Assembly (NCBI RefSeq): GCF_036320965.1
Contig: NC_092261.1
Coordinates: forward strand, 10,387,697-10,451,696
Direction: 5' to 3'
Length of the DNA: 64,000 bases
From: Panulirus ornatus
Taxonomy: Eukaryota > Arthropoda > Malacostraca > Decapoda > Palinuridae
Below, one piece after another: positions 26,031 through 38,295 of this stretch. The number at the start of each line of letters is the position of its first letter. Positions within the stretch are counted from its first letter, which is position 1. The translations under genes were made by a program, and so were the position numbers. The notes under the pieces are model-generated. The model was not told the DNA's origin, ran no database searches, and worked only from the letters and a program-made list of their open reading frames with translations.

Positions 26031-26513
26031 CTGACAAAGGATGTACAGAAGATATTCCTTGATGGCTTTTTGGACAAAAGTTGTGAGAGGAGGGAGATTA
26101 GCGTTGCACAGTTGAGCCAAAAATATACCAAAACGCTGGTGCTCATGATGGACTTCTGTGGACCGTGGTTTCTCTGCATCTTACTTTTACACTGATGAAG
26201 TTGGGACATAGACACCATTATCGAAACCCTGGCTTCTGTTATGGAAATGGGAGAGCTGCCTGATGCAGAAATCATGCACGTACCTCGTCGTAAAAGTGAC
26301 CTGTGTTCGGGGGGAGGTCAGTTTGGTACGACTTGGCTTGGAGGAAAATGAAAATTTGTCATATTCAAGATACAGTGTTTAGCCTACACAGACAAGGCGT
26401 GTCTCCGTTCTTTGCTTTCATGAGGAATCGGACGCAAACATTACACTATAAACGAAGAGGCTTTTCCATGTATCTAGTCCCATATACAAGCATACATAAA
26501 TATGCATATCTAT
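26031..26513. other. Non-coding stretch, nothing recognised
   Basis: Short frames on both strands (72-88 codons) without recognisable domains. Confidence 0.5.

Positions 26514-26602
<89 letters not shown>
26514..26602. repeat. (TCTA)n-(AT)n compound microsatellite
   Basis: About eight TCTA units (26514-26547), then about 27 AT units to 26602. Confidence 0.97.
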
Positions 26603-26606
<4 letters not shown>

Positions 26607-28079
26607 CCGTATACCACCTGGGCATTTGAATACAGCGATGGTTGATAATGGTGGTGCAGCAATTCAACACTACGGTGTCTATCGCGTTCCCCTCCTTGAC
26701 CCTAGGTTTCTGACTTCCTACCTCACGTACAGGTAGGTTTCCGGAACCTAACCTAATCCACAAACACACAATCCCCTTATCTCAGTGTATCCTTGACAAC
26801 ACGAAATCTACCCAGACTCTTTACTCTAAATCACATATTTCCCAGTTTTATTCCCAGAGGGTAGGGGAAGAAGAATTCTGCCCTCGTATCTCCGGTAAAA
26901 AGAAAAGAGAGAAAAAAAGGCGACTAACAGGGGCGGGAGAGCGAGGGGTTGGAAATCCTTCCCTCTTCGTATTATCTAAGTCGGATAAGAGAAACCAGGA
27001 TGGTCTGGCTTTGAGTGAAACTAAGTTGAAGGGGAAAGGAATAGAATGGTTCGAGGGTGGTCAGGGAGTAAAATAGGAGGTTAATGAATGCGAGAGAGCG
27101 AAAGGAGGAGTGGTATTTTTGAGGGTCAAGAAGAGGAAGAAGAGAGAGAGAGCGAGACTGCATCCATCCAGAAGTGTAAAGAGGTGAATTCAAGATTGCT
27201 GTGGGTTGGAATGAAATAAGATGACAAGAGGCGAGCGAGTGTCGATGTATTTGCACCTGTTTTGAAAGGAAAGGGTAAAGCAAAAGGAGTTCTTTCTGAA
27301 TTGAGCAGGGTGGTGAGTGCTCTGGCAGTTTAGTTATAAGGGATTAAATCTAGGTGCTTGCAGGATCTGAATGCAAGTCTAGATGAAGTGGTAAGTGTAA
27401 ATATGAATGAAGAGGTGTTATGGGTTACTTGATGTAAATGAAAATAAAGAAATCCTGTAGAGTAACGGTGTGTACTTAGAAATAAGTAATGACTGGGTAA
27501 TGACTGGGAATACAAAGATGAGAAAGAATTACAGTGCATACATAAGTAAACGTGGTGAATGGGGGATCAAAGTGTATTAATGAAAACTGTGGTGAGTGAC
27601 AGGCGTACAGAGGAGAGGGTGTTGGATGTAAAGATAAGATTTCCTCCCCAGGTAGTGAGACAAATCTCCCTTCTTCTTTTGAAACTGCTAAGTCAGTGCC
27701 GTCAGGTTTATCCTCTCATCCTCAAGAGAAGAGAAGAAAGAAAAAGGAGAAAAAAGGAAAAAGGTCCTTTTCATCATAGATCTTTTGTGACGGGAGAAGC
27801 TTAACCTTTAAATGTCAGGTACTTAATGTATGTTCAGGGCCACACACATATAATGTATTCGACGAATCAATTAGTGGTCTTGACTTGCTGTCCATCGAGG
27901 AGAAAAAAAAAACCACTCAAGATGAATGACACAAGAGACTTCTTCCTGAAATGGGTTGTGAGAATTTATCTCATAACCTCCGGTGGTCAAGATCACAACA
28001 GCCAGCCACTCACTTAACTGTAGGAGAGAGAGAGAGACGACCTGGGTAACTAACCTAACCGTCTGTTTCCTCTTGGCCT
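26603..28079. other. Non-coding stretch, nothing recognised
   Basis: Purine-rich on the plus strand at 27000-27200. The minus frames at 26972-27283 and 27330-27539 are Leu/Ser/Phe-rich complements of that composition. Confidence 0.5.
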
Positions 28080-28380
28080 CATGTGTGATAGACGACCCAA
28101 AAAGCCATATGGCTGGGTGACTGTTGGTGAACCTCTGTCCTGGTGCATGACAGATGACCTAGAACCCGTGTGTATGACTGTCGGTGGCTCCTGTCCTGGT
28201 GCATGACAGGCGATCTAAGGCCTGTATATGTGACTGTCATTCACTCCTGTCATGGTAACTGACAGACGACCTAGAACCCGTGTGTGACTGTCAGTGCCTC
28301 CTGTCCTGGTGGTTGAGACGAACCCCATGCTAGACAGACGACACGGTGCCAGTATGCAACTGGTGGTCTGTCTCTCCCTT
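28080..28380 (+). repeat. Degenerate minisatellite of about 60 bp
   Basis: Four to five loose copies marked by GACGACCTAGAACCCGTGTG, TGACTGTC and CTCCTGTCCTGGTG. Confidence 0.85.
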
Positions 28381-29747
28381 GTAATACTTGTGTTGTAACA
28401 ACCAGGATGGCGTAATAGTTACAAGCAACTGGTGATCATCTCGAGTTGGTTACTGTCAAATGCTTGGTCTGTCGTCCTCTCGAGTGAGGCGTTTCATAAC
28501 CAGTGGAGTTCTGTTGTGAAATGATAATAAGGGGACGAGGTGTTCTGTGTCCAGGCATGCCACATTCTCCACGTTTCCACTGTGTTACATCTGGTGAATG
28601 TCCTCGTTCATAAATGTTACATGGTAATGTTTGCTCATGCATTAGAGCATTAAGAATGAAGATATCATATGTATATAAATATGTAATGTCTTATTTTTCA
28701 TCCTTATATTCTTGTTATACTATAAAATGCCTAATATTGTAGTTTTCCTGAACCAAAATTCTAAAAGGACAAAGAAAAACCGAGTAAATATTGAAGTTCT
28801 GATCACAATACAAAATATTACACTCCTCCCCTCCCTCAAAACATTGCCATTATTTTCGTTCCATTGTACTACACCCACGGACCCGTCTCTTGGTCTCCCC
28901 CACCACACCACACACCCCAACCCCACCTCAACCCCCCAGTTGACGTTCGTGATTCCGTATGACGAATTTCGTCTCGTCTGTGGGGGTCGTCATCAGTAAG
29001 GCGGAAGTAATCAGAGGGTCGGGGTAATGGGTTATGACACGGCAGGGGATGATAGAGGCGACCGACCTCCCACCCCCCCACAACGCGCTGTCATCAACCC
29101 GCCTGGACTGAGCCGACCAGATAATCTTATATATTCTGTCGCTCGGATATTCCACCTTCGCGTGAATCTCAACGTGCCAGTAATAGCCGTGTTGGCAGCC
29201 AGTTATACGGTGCAGGTAGAGTAAATACGACCATCACCTGCTGCAGAAGTTGACGACGTGGCTTCCTACATTCATGTGTCTGTTTCCTATGTTCTCTTAT
29301 TCTTATTCATTTACGTTTGTCACGCCACGTTCAGTTAAACCTCGAAGAACACAGTTTGTATCGCCACCTGCTGCCATTACTACTTATATACCCTTAGTAC
29401 TATTTGACGAATGGCTCTCCATGACAGGAAGGAAGCTGGCACGAATTAAGACGACGAAGTCCCTGACGACGAAATCATTCTTCACAGTTGTCGAACGTAT
29501 CCAAGTCAAACGTTTGACCAAACGTAAGAACTTTCCACATTGTTGCTTCAGTTTTTTTTCTCTTTTTTTTTTTTCCAGACGATGCTTGCGTGATCTTCTG
29601 TTGCGGTCGGCTGTTTGCTTATGTTTATAATGCATCAGCACTTTATGTGCAGTGTCTATCTTACCGAAATTTCTAAGAAATTTGGCAAACCGCTGGACTT
29701 GTTATGTTTTAAGATTTCCAGGAACGTGTTTACCACGGGCGTTCTCC

Positions 29748-29749
<2 letters not shown>
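28381..29749. other. Non-coding stretch, nothing recognised
   Basis: The 126-codon plus frame at 29250-29630 and smaller frames lack recognisable motifs. 28870-28940 is C/A-rich. Confidence 0.5.

Positions 29750-29814
<65 letters not shown>
29750..29814. repeat. (GA)n microsatellite
   Basis: About 32 perfect units. Confidence 0.98.
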
Positions 29815-29816
<2 letters not shown>

Positions 29817-30420
29817 TGATCGCTGGGTAATAGCGTGTGTCCTTGGAACCTCGGAGCCACTCCCAAGTGATGACACAGGTCACTGCCTCCTGAAGGTTTC
29901 TCTGAGCTTCGAGGTTCGAACCGGTACCTTACGAAGCCTCGATCCACTGTGCAGAACAAGGATAATTCATATATCAGTTACTGAAAACATATCAACTATT
30001 GAAATAGTTCTGACGGGTCTTCTATCCTCGGAAGGACAAAAATGTCTGAATGATTTTGAACCTTTATCATTTTCTTCATAAGTATCCTTATTGTACTCAT
30101 TTTTCAATAAACTGACTTTAGGGATGAATGAACCGTAGAAACAGTATCTTATGATAAAGCTTATCTCTATCATATCATCATGTGCTCAATCATTCTAATT
30201 CGTAGAGCCAAACGATACGTGCGTGTGATTGACTCGTTATCCCACGAGAGGTTTCACTGCTGATGCGTAGTACAGTAGAGAGACGATGTGTGCATTAAGG
30301 TTCGCTAGTTTCAAGCCTGGCAAGTGCTAGAGTCAATGGCAAAAACCCCTTCTCTAGTGTGCTGTTATTACTGAGATAGAATATGTTTGTCTCTGTGTGT
30401 ATGGACGCATATAGGTGACA
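29815..30420. other. Non-coding stretch, nothing recognised
   Basis: No supported gene. Confidence 0.55.

Positions 30421-30595
<175 letters not shown>

Positions 30596-30634
<39 letters not shown>
30596..30634. repeat. (GT)n microsatellite
   Basis: About 19 units. Confidence 0.97.
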
Positions 30635-30636
<2 letters not shown>

Positions 30637-30930
30637 CATGCAGCGCAGGAAGAGGAGGAAGGCCTTATCGATGATGGAGACACGGATCCCAGTGGCTGCT
30701 GACTTGAAGCTCGCTCGTGTAATGCAATCCTCGGCCCCTCGTTAAGTATGAAGTCCTCGCTACTGCCGGGGATACGTGTGAAAGTAATCCCTGGCGACGT
30801 AATGAGCTTCGTCTCGTTGAGCGCGGGAGCAATGCGGCGTGAAACGAATGGGCCATCAGTCGCCTCTTGGTACTGAAGTGCTGAGATTATGAAGCGAGAA
30901 TGTTTTGCATCGAAATGATTTAGTCATTGC

Positions 30931-31260
30931 TTCTGTTACTGTCGGCATTAGAATTACTTTCTGTTACTGTTGGTATTAGAATTACTTTCTGTTACTGTCG
31001 GTATTAGAATTACTTTCTGTTACTGTCGGTATTAGAATTACTTTCTGTTACTGTCGGCATTAGAATTACTTTCTGTTACTGTCGGTATTAGAATTACTTT
31101 CTGTTACTGTCGGTATTAGAATTACTTTCTGTTACTCTCGGTAGTAGAATTACTTTCTGTTACTGTCGGTATTAGAATTACTTTCTGTTACTGTCGGATA
31201 GTAGAATTACTTTCTGTTACTATCGGTATTAGAATTACTTTCTGTTACTGTCGGTATTAG
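30931..31260 (+). repeat. 28-bp minisatellite
   Basis: About 12 copies of a 28-bp unit containing TCTGTTACTGTCGG and ATTAGAATTACTT. Minor variants are TGTTGG, CTCTCGG and TATCGG. The array ends cleanly at TATTAG, 31260. Confidence 0.96.
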
Positions 31261-31632
31261 GCAGGATGAGGTCCACGCCTGGACAGACTCCTGCTACAGG
31301 CACTGTGGACCCTTACTGAAACACGTCCTGTAAAACGTCTTGTTCATTCGTTCTCTTCATCTATTCATTCCAGCACAAGGCATGATCTACTACTGTAAGG
31401 TGGCTGTGATATTTGCAAGAGTCTTAGGAATAAAAATGGACTATATATATTCTGAGGGGCATCCACTGTGTCGTGTTCAAGCAATTAAACATACGAACGA
31501 ACGCTGGAGATCGCGCTGACAGTGAGTATTCGAGGATATCAACAAATCCCGATTGCAAGAAGTATTTTGAGACCATTACTTTATCTTGTCTGATTTAGAA
31601 ATTATTAAAAAATGAATATCTTGATTACCGAG
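31261..31632. other. Non-coding stretch
   Basis: Nothing recognised except a decayed first copy of the next array near 31569. Confidence 0.55.
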
Positions 31633-32010
31633 GTACTTCGAGACCATTAGTCTACCTTGTTTAAGACAGTGATTGGAGACCATTAGTCTACCTTGTTTAA
31701 GGTAGTACTTCGAGACCATTAGTCTACCTTGTTTAAGATAGTGATTGGAGACCATTAGTCTACCTTGTTTAAGGTAGTACTTCGAGACCATTAGTCTACC
31801 TTGTTTAAGACAGTGATTGGAGACCATTAGTCTACCTTGTTTAAGGTAGTACTTCGAGACCATTAGTCTACCTTGTTTAAGACAGTGATTGGAGACCATT
31901 AGTCTACCTTGTCTAAGGTAGTACTTCGAGACCATTAGTCTACCTTGTTTAAGATAGTGATTGGAGACCATTAGTCTACCTTGTTTAAGGTAATGCTTCG
32001 AAACCATTAA
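31633..32010 (+). repeat. 36-bp minisatellite organised as 72-bp dimers
   Basis: About ten 36-bp units sharing GAGACCATTAGTCTACCTTG, alternating strictly between a type ending GGTAGTACTTC and a type ending GAYAGTGATTG. The true period is therefore 72 bp. Since 36 is a multiple of three, the minus strand stays open through the whole array (31576-32007) and spells a 12-residue repeat. Confidence 0.96.
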
Positions 32011-32816
32011 TAAAACCTATTACCTTTTCAGGACGCCAATTTGATATGCAACTCGGTCAGGTATGGAGGAGGACCTTACTTAGGTCCTTAATTGGATCCC
32101 ACTCGATCCAGGTCACTTCTTATGACTGACCCTGTCAACGTCATCGCTCGGATGTCAGCATCTGACTGACCCTGACTGACTGACTCGTACCCCTCACCCT
32201 CAACCTAAGTAGTTGCTTATGGTAACCGAAGCGTCTCTTGCACAGGTGATGCTGTATACGCCACCGCCACTCGCACCACCACCCACTCCGTCCCTCCCTA
32301 CACCAATGGTCACTCGTAGTGCCTGAATTTCATGACCTGTTTGAGGCGTCTGTCCCAGAATGTGGTGACGGCGGTAAACATGGGTGGAATCAGGCAATAT
32401 ACCTTAATAACTCCAGGTGGCAATTTGCCCAAATCACAAGAGACGCGGGGGAGGGAGAGAGAGAAAGAAAAAAGAAAACGATGAAACAAGAGACCAATAT
32501 TAAGGGGATTCCGTCCGTATTTGCTTGATATTAGCATTTAAATGAAGCACTTAACAGTAATTTACCTAAATGGACTTTCTCTTTCGGTAGACAAGAAAAA
32601 AAAAGATTAATAGAAAAAAAATATATATATCTCACGTAATTGTAGCATTGTGGAGCACAACTCGACAACCGGACCTGAATATGACATTTTATCATTTTGA
32701 AATTCAAATCCGCTATTCGCACGCTCCAGGTTGTGCATGTAAATGAGGCTCAAACAAATGGGAAGAATGAGATAAAGGGCGGCTCCCCTCAGTCACGCCT
32801 GACGCTGCCCGGGTGC

Positions 32817-32818
<2 letters not shown>
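32011..32818. other. Non-coding stretch, nothing recognised
   Basis: Contains a short GACT repeat near 32160-32188. No supported gene. Confidence 0.55.

Positions 32819-32864
<46 letters not shown>
32819..32864. repeat. (GA)n microsatellite
   Basis: About 22 perfect units. Confidence 0.97.
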
Positions 32865-32867
<3 letters not shown>

Positions 32868-32996
32868 CCTCCTCCTGTAGAAGGTGGAATGCCAGACGGT
32901 TCTTGATGGCGCGCAACGCCTACAACTATCAACTAGCTAGCTTCGCCTTCCCGCGTTTACTGCGCATTGGCTGTTGTGGCAGGGGACTGAGGAGAG

Positions 32997-33000
<4 letters not shown>

Positions 33001-33061
<61 letters not shown>
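33001..33061. repeat. (TC)n microsatellite
   Basis: 30 perfect units, 136 bp from a (GA)n of opposite strand sense. The two tracts could pair as arms of a large hairpin. Confidence 0.98.
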
Positions 33062-33062
<1 letters not shown>

Positions 33063-34345
33063 CATTCGTCCCACTCTCGCGCCATAAATATAACTTAAGA
33101 TAACATCAGGAACTTCTCATTCCTGAAAGAGTCGAGCGCGTACCCAAGCATCAGCTGCTACATCTGGCCTTTTGCTATCTCTCACAACACGGCTGGCAGG
33201 AGTGGCATGCATCACCCTACTGCTCTTCTCAATCTTCTTCCCCTCCCTCTCCAAAACTAGGGAGGGAAGGAACTTCGTACAAGATAAAGGAGACCAACTT
33301 GCTGCAAGAGTGATAGACTCCCTCCTCCTCTCCTAAGATTCCTTCACGTATCTGACAGCTGAGAATGGCACTGATAGCTTAAGATCGTAAGGAAAAGGAT
33401 CCCAGTCTTTTCAAGAGTGGATGGGAGAGAGAGAGAGAGGGGGTTTTAAGGGGGAGTTCTTGGGTCCCTCGTATTGGTATCACCTTAGGTTGGGCACACT
33501 GGTGGATCATGACAGAGACGTATGTTGTTAAATCTTGAAATGCACAGCGCTCGGGAAACCTCTTGGGGAGGATTTACTTGACTGCAAAACACACTTGATC
33601 TATCTTAAAAGGCTTGTCTTGGCTGCTCTCTGAAACGTCTTCATTTCTCACGATCCTATTCTCTTTGTATTTATAGATTATAGTCACCTCTTCCCTTTCC
33701 ATCGTCTGGGTTCTATTTCGACCCATTTTCTTGCATTTGTTTCGTTTTCCCACAGTCTTCATTCCTCTCTATTACATCTTTCCACCTTTCCCATCAGAAT
33801 GTGCGTTCGTATACTGCTCACCATCCCCCTTCCACAGCCCCGTCTGCACCCATGCCTTATCTGCATCTACGCCTTACCCTATTCTGCACCTTTACTTTGC
33901 CCCAATCTACATTCTTACGTCTTTCTATCACTCATGCCTTACCCCCTTTCTACGTCCAAACCTCACCCCTTTCTACATCTTCTCCCCACACCCACTTTTT
34001 CAGCACCCATGCCATACCCATTTTTTTTTTTTACACCTATACCACACCCCCCTTTATCACGCCAGGGTCACACCTCAGCCTATATACCACCCCCCCATGC
34101 CTAACGCCTCTCTGCATCACAGCCCTGACTCCATCGCACTGGCCGACACCATCGGCCGTGTGGGACGTGAGAACGATCGCGGCGAGGACCACATGTGGAG
34201 CGCAAGGCCTTCCTTTGTTTGTTGGTCGGTGTCAGAGAGGCTGAAACCAGGAGTCACAGGGCGGGAGGCGGCCACCCCCGGGCCACCAGCTTTAGCCAGT
34301 CAGCCAGTTAGTCACTCGTCCCCCATGACTTTTCAGTTTTATCTT
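33062..34345. other. Non-coding stretch, pyrimidine-rich in part
   Basis: 33640-34110 is C/T-rich, so the overlapping long frames there (up to 269 codons including the following GT tract) are Pro/Ser/His-rich composition effects. 34130-34300 is more GC-rich and has an open frame, but no domain is recognisable. Confidence 0.45.
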
Positions 34346-34406
34346 GGTGTGTGTGTGTGTGTGTGTGTGTTTCAGTCGAGAGCCGAGTTCTGTATGTGTT
34401 ATTGCT

Positions 34407-34457
<51 letters not shown>

Positions 34458-34488
34458 AGAGCCGAGTTGTGTATGTGTTACTGCTGGT

Positions 34489-34537
<49 letters not shown>
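34346..34537. repeat. Triplicated (GT)n with duplicated spacer
   Basis: Three (GT)n blocks (34346-34371, 34408-34453, 34487-34537) separated by two copies of a spacer reading GAGAGCCGAGTT.TGTATGTG, then TTA.TGCTGG. Spacer plus tract was duplicated as a unit. Confidence 0.92.
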
Positions 34538-34539
<2 letters not shown>

Positions 34540-34640
34540 ATTACTATTTCTGTGTTACGAGGAAAGAGATATGCACTCGTGTTGCCTCTTATCTAAAGGC
34601 CTTGTCCCTTGTTCTCGTATACATGCTAGTAAAACACGGA
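34537..34640 (+). repeat. Interspersed repeat, ACTATTTG family, copy A
   Basis: Starts TGATTACTATTTCTGTGTTA right after a (GT)n tract and continues with GCACTCGTGTTGCC. Matching copies are at 35075-35141 (plus) and 40908-41031 (minus). Confidence 0.7.
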
Positions 34641-34777
34641 CTTTCCGATCTTCCCGTGTGTGGTATAGATATTCGCCACGCGAGGTGAATACTTAAGCCC
34701 AGAGATGACACAGAATATTCTTGATTCGACGATGAGCGAATCTCTCGATTTCTGGCAACCATATCGGCAATTAGCTC

Positions 34778-34782
<5 letters not shown>

Positions 34783-34867
<85 letters not shown>
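34783..34867. repeat. (GA)n microsatellite
   Basis: About 42 perfect units. Confidence 0.98.
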
Positions 34868-34871
<4 letters not shown>

Positions 34872-35074
34872 CCCAAATTGCAGCTTCTAATGGTAAAAGT
34901 CGATTGATTGTTGTTCGTTGTCGAAATAAAAGTATTTATTGTCATCTGTGGGCCTAGATTTGCATTTCACGCGGCAAATATCAATTAGATATGTGGGGGA
35001 AAAAATCGCAAATCTCATTGACTGGCCGATATGGGCCGGGAAAACGTCATTTTGGACTGTTAAAAACGAGCGCG

Positions 35075-35139
35075 TGAGATTACTATTTGTGTGTTACGGG
35101 AAGAGAACCTCACAATCTTGTTGCCCCTTCTCTTAACCT

Positions 35140-35141
<2 letters not shown>
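35075..35141 (+). repeat. Interspersed repeat, ACTATTTG family, copy B
   Basis: GAGATTACTATTTGTGTGTT, then ACGGGAAGAGAACCTCACAA and TCTTGTTGCCCCTTCTCTTA. It ends at (AT)n 35142. Same order of blocks as copies A and C. Confidence 0.7.

Positions 35142-35225
<84 letters not shown>
35142..35225. repeat. (AT)n microsatellite
   Basis: About 42 perfect units. Confidence 0.98.
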
Positions 35226-35232
<7 letters not shown>

Positions 35233-35257
35233 TCTTATGTGTGTTTAAACACACACA

Positions 35258-35313
<56 letters not shown>
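35226..35313. repeat. (AC)n microsatellite with embedded palindrome
   Basis: AC-rich to 35313 and perfect from about 35261. Contains the 18-bp perfect palindrome TGTGTGTTTAAACACACA at 35238-35255. Confidence 0.95.
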
Positions 35314-35316
<3 letters not shown>

Positions 35317-35480
35317 GCCTAAGCCATGTACCCATTTATCGACCAGCCTCGTAGGAGGAATGAACACCTGGGCTACCTGTGGGCCGACTATCACACCCAG
35401 GATTCGAACCCATGCGGACTCCTTATTCCCTATTACGCTTCGGGTTCAGTACCCCGCCATAACACAAGTCGCCAGTCTCA
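35314..35480 (-). mobile_element. tRNA-derived SINE
   Basis: The minus strand has a perfect pol III B box, GGTTCGAATCC (plus 35400-35410). Downstream follows a tail region ending in the complement of GTACCCATTTATCGACC (35328-35344), then AC and AT tracts as a 3' tail. An A-box-like TGGCGACTTG lies upstream at about plus 35480 but fits the consensus poorly. The tail layout matches a SINE family I remember from decapods. It is not a functional tRNA: the part upstream of the B box does not fold as a cloverleaf by eye. The 5' end is uncertain. Confidence 0.65.
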
Positions 35481-35664
35481 CCTCGTGTTCTGTCTCGTAA
35501 CTTTACGATCCACGAATCCGGCTTGCGATTCACAGTGGAAGACTTTGTCTGCCACCTGACTCACACACACACATATACGCTTAGGCCACTCGATGGATTG
35601 GCGATCTATCCCGCAAAAAGCCACCAACCCGCCGTCGGTCTCATGTCCGACCAGCCTCGGACCT

Positions 35665-35665
<1 letters not shown>

Positions 35666-35721
<56 letters not shown>
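35666..35721. repeat. (GT)n microsatellite
   Basis: About 27 perfect units. Confidence 0.98.
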
Positions 35722-35726
<5 letters not shown>

Positions 35727-36119
35727 CCCTCTCCCGTGCGCGTATGCGTGTCATTTGTCAGGTTCAGCGGAACACGAAGTGGTCACCCGGGCCACGTCGC
35801 TTTCACGTTGTTTACGCGTTCACATCTTGTTTTACGGCTGTCTCACACGTGAAAAATATATGTTCCTGATTTCTCATTTCTTCCCCCTAACCCACCTATT
35901 CCTTCATGATGGCAGTTCGTCCAAGCGTACTGTGGTGGATATTTTTTTCCCCCCGCCCCGCCCGCTGGAAACAGAGTGATGGGAAAACTCGCCTTAATTT
36001 CTTTCTAGTTCGGCTGTGTGTCGCTGTCCATGTTTCATCGGGCGTTGTATTTTTTTGGCACTAGCTTTTCAAGCCTTTATTTTTCTGTCTGTTTTTCCTC
36101 TTTTCACCTCCACTTCCTC

Positions 36120-36121
<2 letters not shown>
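35722..36121. other. Non-coding stretch, nothing recognised
   Basis: No supported gene. Confidence 0.55.

Positions 36122-36161
<40 letters not shown>
36122..36161. repeat. (GT)n microsatellite
   Basis: About 20 units. Confidence 0.97.
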
Positions 36162-36165
<4 letters not shown>

Positions 36166-36463
36166 CCCTCCCCACCTTTTATATGGCTCTAGATGGCTGT
36201 ATATATATTTTTTCTCTATACCGGGATTCGGCATCGGTAACATCTTAATCATTTTGATCATACTTTGACTATTCTTAAATCTCTATGGTTCGTATTGTTC
36301 TATACTTAAGTCATACACCTTAACAACCCTACACATTCCCAGACGCCCCTAACGAAGCCTCAAAACCCAACACAATCCAGCAATAACACACTCTTCAGTA
36401 TCCATCCACACCGTCTTTCACTCCTCTCACACCAGTCAAACTTCAAGATCAGCCACACGCTCC

Positions 36464-36465
<2 letters not shown>
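36162..36465. other. Non-coding stretch, nothing recognised
   Basis: No supported gene. Confidence 0.55.

Positions 36466-36539
<74 letters not shown>
36466..36539. repeat. (TC)n microsatellite
   Basis: About 36 perfect units. Confidence 0.98.
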
Positions 36540-36541
<2 letters not shown>

Positions 36542-36829
36542 AACAGTCTCACACTCGTTTCGGTACCCACTCACTCACACTCAGTGATCTTAGGATCCCT
36601 CCTCCTCATCTGCCGATGGTCCGGTGGTTTGAGAGGATCGTTTGAAGGTCAGGATAAAGCATAGAAACCTATACGAAACCTGTGAAGGAATCCAGTCTCA
36701 CAAGCATTGGTCACCACGTCTATATTTTTATACACATGTTGTTTTGGGGGTATAGGTCAGCACCAGGCATTGTGTCCACGGCCAGGTACAGGAGAGCGTT
36801 TGTATATTGGTTCTCTGGCAGGGGAAAGC

Positions 36830-36833
<4 letters not shown>

Positions 36834-36883
<50 letters not shown>
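36834..36883. repeat. (GT)n microsatellite
   Basis: About 25 perfect units. Confidence 0.98.
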
Positions 36884-36885
<2 letters not shown>

Positions 36886-36970
36886 CGGGTCTGAGTGAAA
36901 GATTTTAGGCCAGTTACAGGGAGCAATATATGTATACCTATTTGCTCGTGGATTCAATGGCTATAAACTA

Positions 36971-36972
<2 letters not shown>

Positions 36973-37048
<76 letters not shown>
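36973..37048. repeat. (AT)n microsatellite
   Basis: About 38 perfect units, running into the interspersed element at 37049. Confidence 0.98.
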
Positions 37049-37050
<2 letters not shown>

Positions 37051-37232
37051 GCCATTTTCCGCTTGAGCAAGGCAGCGTCAAGTATAGAAGACTGAGACTG
37101 AGGGAAAAATGTTCACTTGGCTCCTTGCTCTGCTCTTTATTTTAAAGAGCAATACAGGAGGCGAGGATTTCCAGCTACACGCTTCCGCTCCTTTTAGTCG
37201 CCTTCTACGACACACAGTATTCTTTCTCCTGT
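37049..37232 (-). mobile_element. Interspersed repeat with LINE-3'-end-like head
   Basis: Begins CGCCATTTTCCGCTTGAGCA, then AGGCAGCGTCAAG, and ends around GTCGCCTTCTACGACACACA plus GTATTCTTTCTCC. The head is a variant of the motif at 40268 and 51552. All three copies lie in the same orientation with AT-rich DNA on the left. I remember this layout as an abundant decapod repeat; no search was run. Strand is given as minus because at 51.6 kb the motif is the 3' end of a minus-strand LINE. Confidence 0.6.
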
Positions 37233-37310
37233 GTCCCTAAGCATAGATGACTCTGGCGATAGGCCAGGTACAATGTCGACTCACAAGCCCCTCTCACGTA
37301 TTAACCGTAG

Positions 37311-37583
37311 CGTGAAGTCACACAGTGTAAGGTCACAGACTACAAGGTCACAGGACGTGAGGTCACAGAGAAAACGAGGTCACAGAACGTGAGGTCACAG
37401 AGAAAACGAGGTCACAGAACGTGAAGACTACGAGGTCACAGGACGTGAGGTCACAGAGAAAACGAGGCTACAGAACGTGAGGTCACAGAGGAAACGAGGT
37501 CACAGAACGTGAGGTCACAGAGAAAACGAGGTCACAGAACGTGAGGTCACAGAGAAAACGAGGTCACAGAACGTGAGGTCACA
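37311..37583 (+). repeat. 32-bp minisatellite
   Basis: About eight copies of AGGTCACAGAACGTG plus AGGTCACAGAGAAAACG, itself a doublet of two AGGTCACAG-containing halves. The left edge is degenerate. Confidence 0.94.
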
Positions 37584-38256
37584 AGAGAGATCTTCATTAC
37601 AATGGCTATGAGGTAAGGGGGGGAGGGGAGAAATTGCCTCAACCGAAAACCATATTCAACAACAGCTTATATCCGTTTGTAACATAAATGGTTCCAATGA
37701 TGTTCCCTTTTTTGCATTTACGTGGCACCTTGGATGCTCCTCACATCGTTAACATGTCGCCTTAGAGCAGTATTACTGCCTTGCTATGAGGCTCAGACTT
37801 CCTACCATTAAGTGTTATGGTCCTCGTACAAGACACTCCAACCATAACCCCAAGTATTATAAGTCTGTGTTTCCTTTCTACCAAGCATTATGGCTTCAGT
37901 AATGTACTCTTTTATATTCAGAACTACAGAGTAGAGAGACACTGGCTTCTGCCACAGTTATGCAACGTAAAGTTGATGATATTTTCAACTTCCTTATCTT
38001 TTTTTTAAGATTAGATTTATGCTCTACTACCCCAATCTTCTCTAGTCGTCTTTAACTCAGTTCCTGTTTAAGTGGAGTACATCGAGTGTACAGTAATTAT
38101 TTCTGTATGATACAGCTCCCTCGTCCGCTCACACTTATCCTGGTAATATGTCCGGCTTGCTAATTGTGAACACAGGCCGCCACATTCTTATCATATTGAA
38201 TCTCTTATAATGTACACTATGTGATTCGTTAAGCCAGAAGGACACCTCTTTCCATT

Positions 38257-38259
<3 letters not shown>
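37584..38259. other. Non-coding stretch, nothing recognised
   Basis: AT-rich, short frames only. Confidence 0.6.

Positions 38260-38295
<36 letters not shown>

Noticed and set aside
29913..29922. GGTTCGAACC, a B-box-like sequence suggesting a tRNA or SINE
   Set aside because: The decamer is its own reverse complement, no A box lies at the right distance on either strand, and no SINE tail is seen.
33731..34540. 269-codon plus-strand open frame, the longest in the window
   Set aside because: Made of C/T-rich low-complexity sequence followed by (GT)n blocks that give Cys-Val runs. No coding signal.
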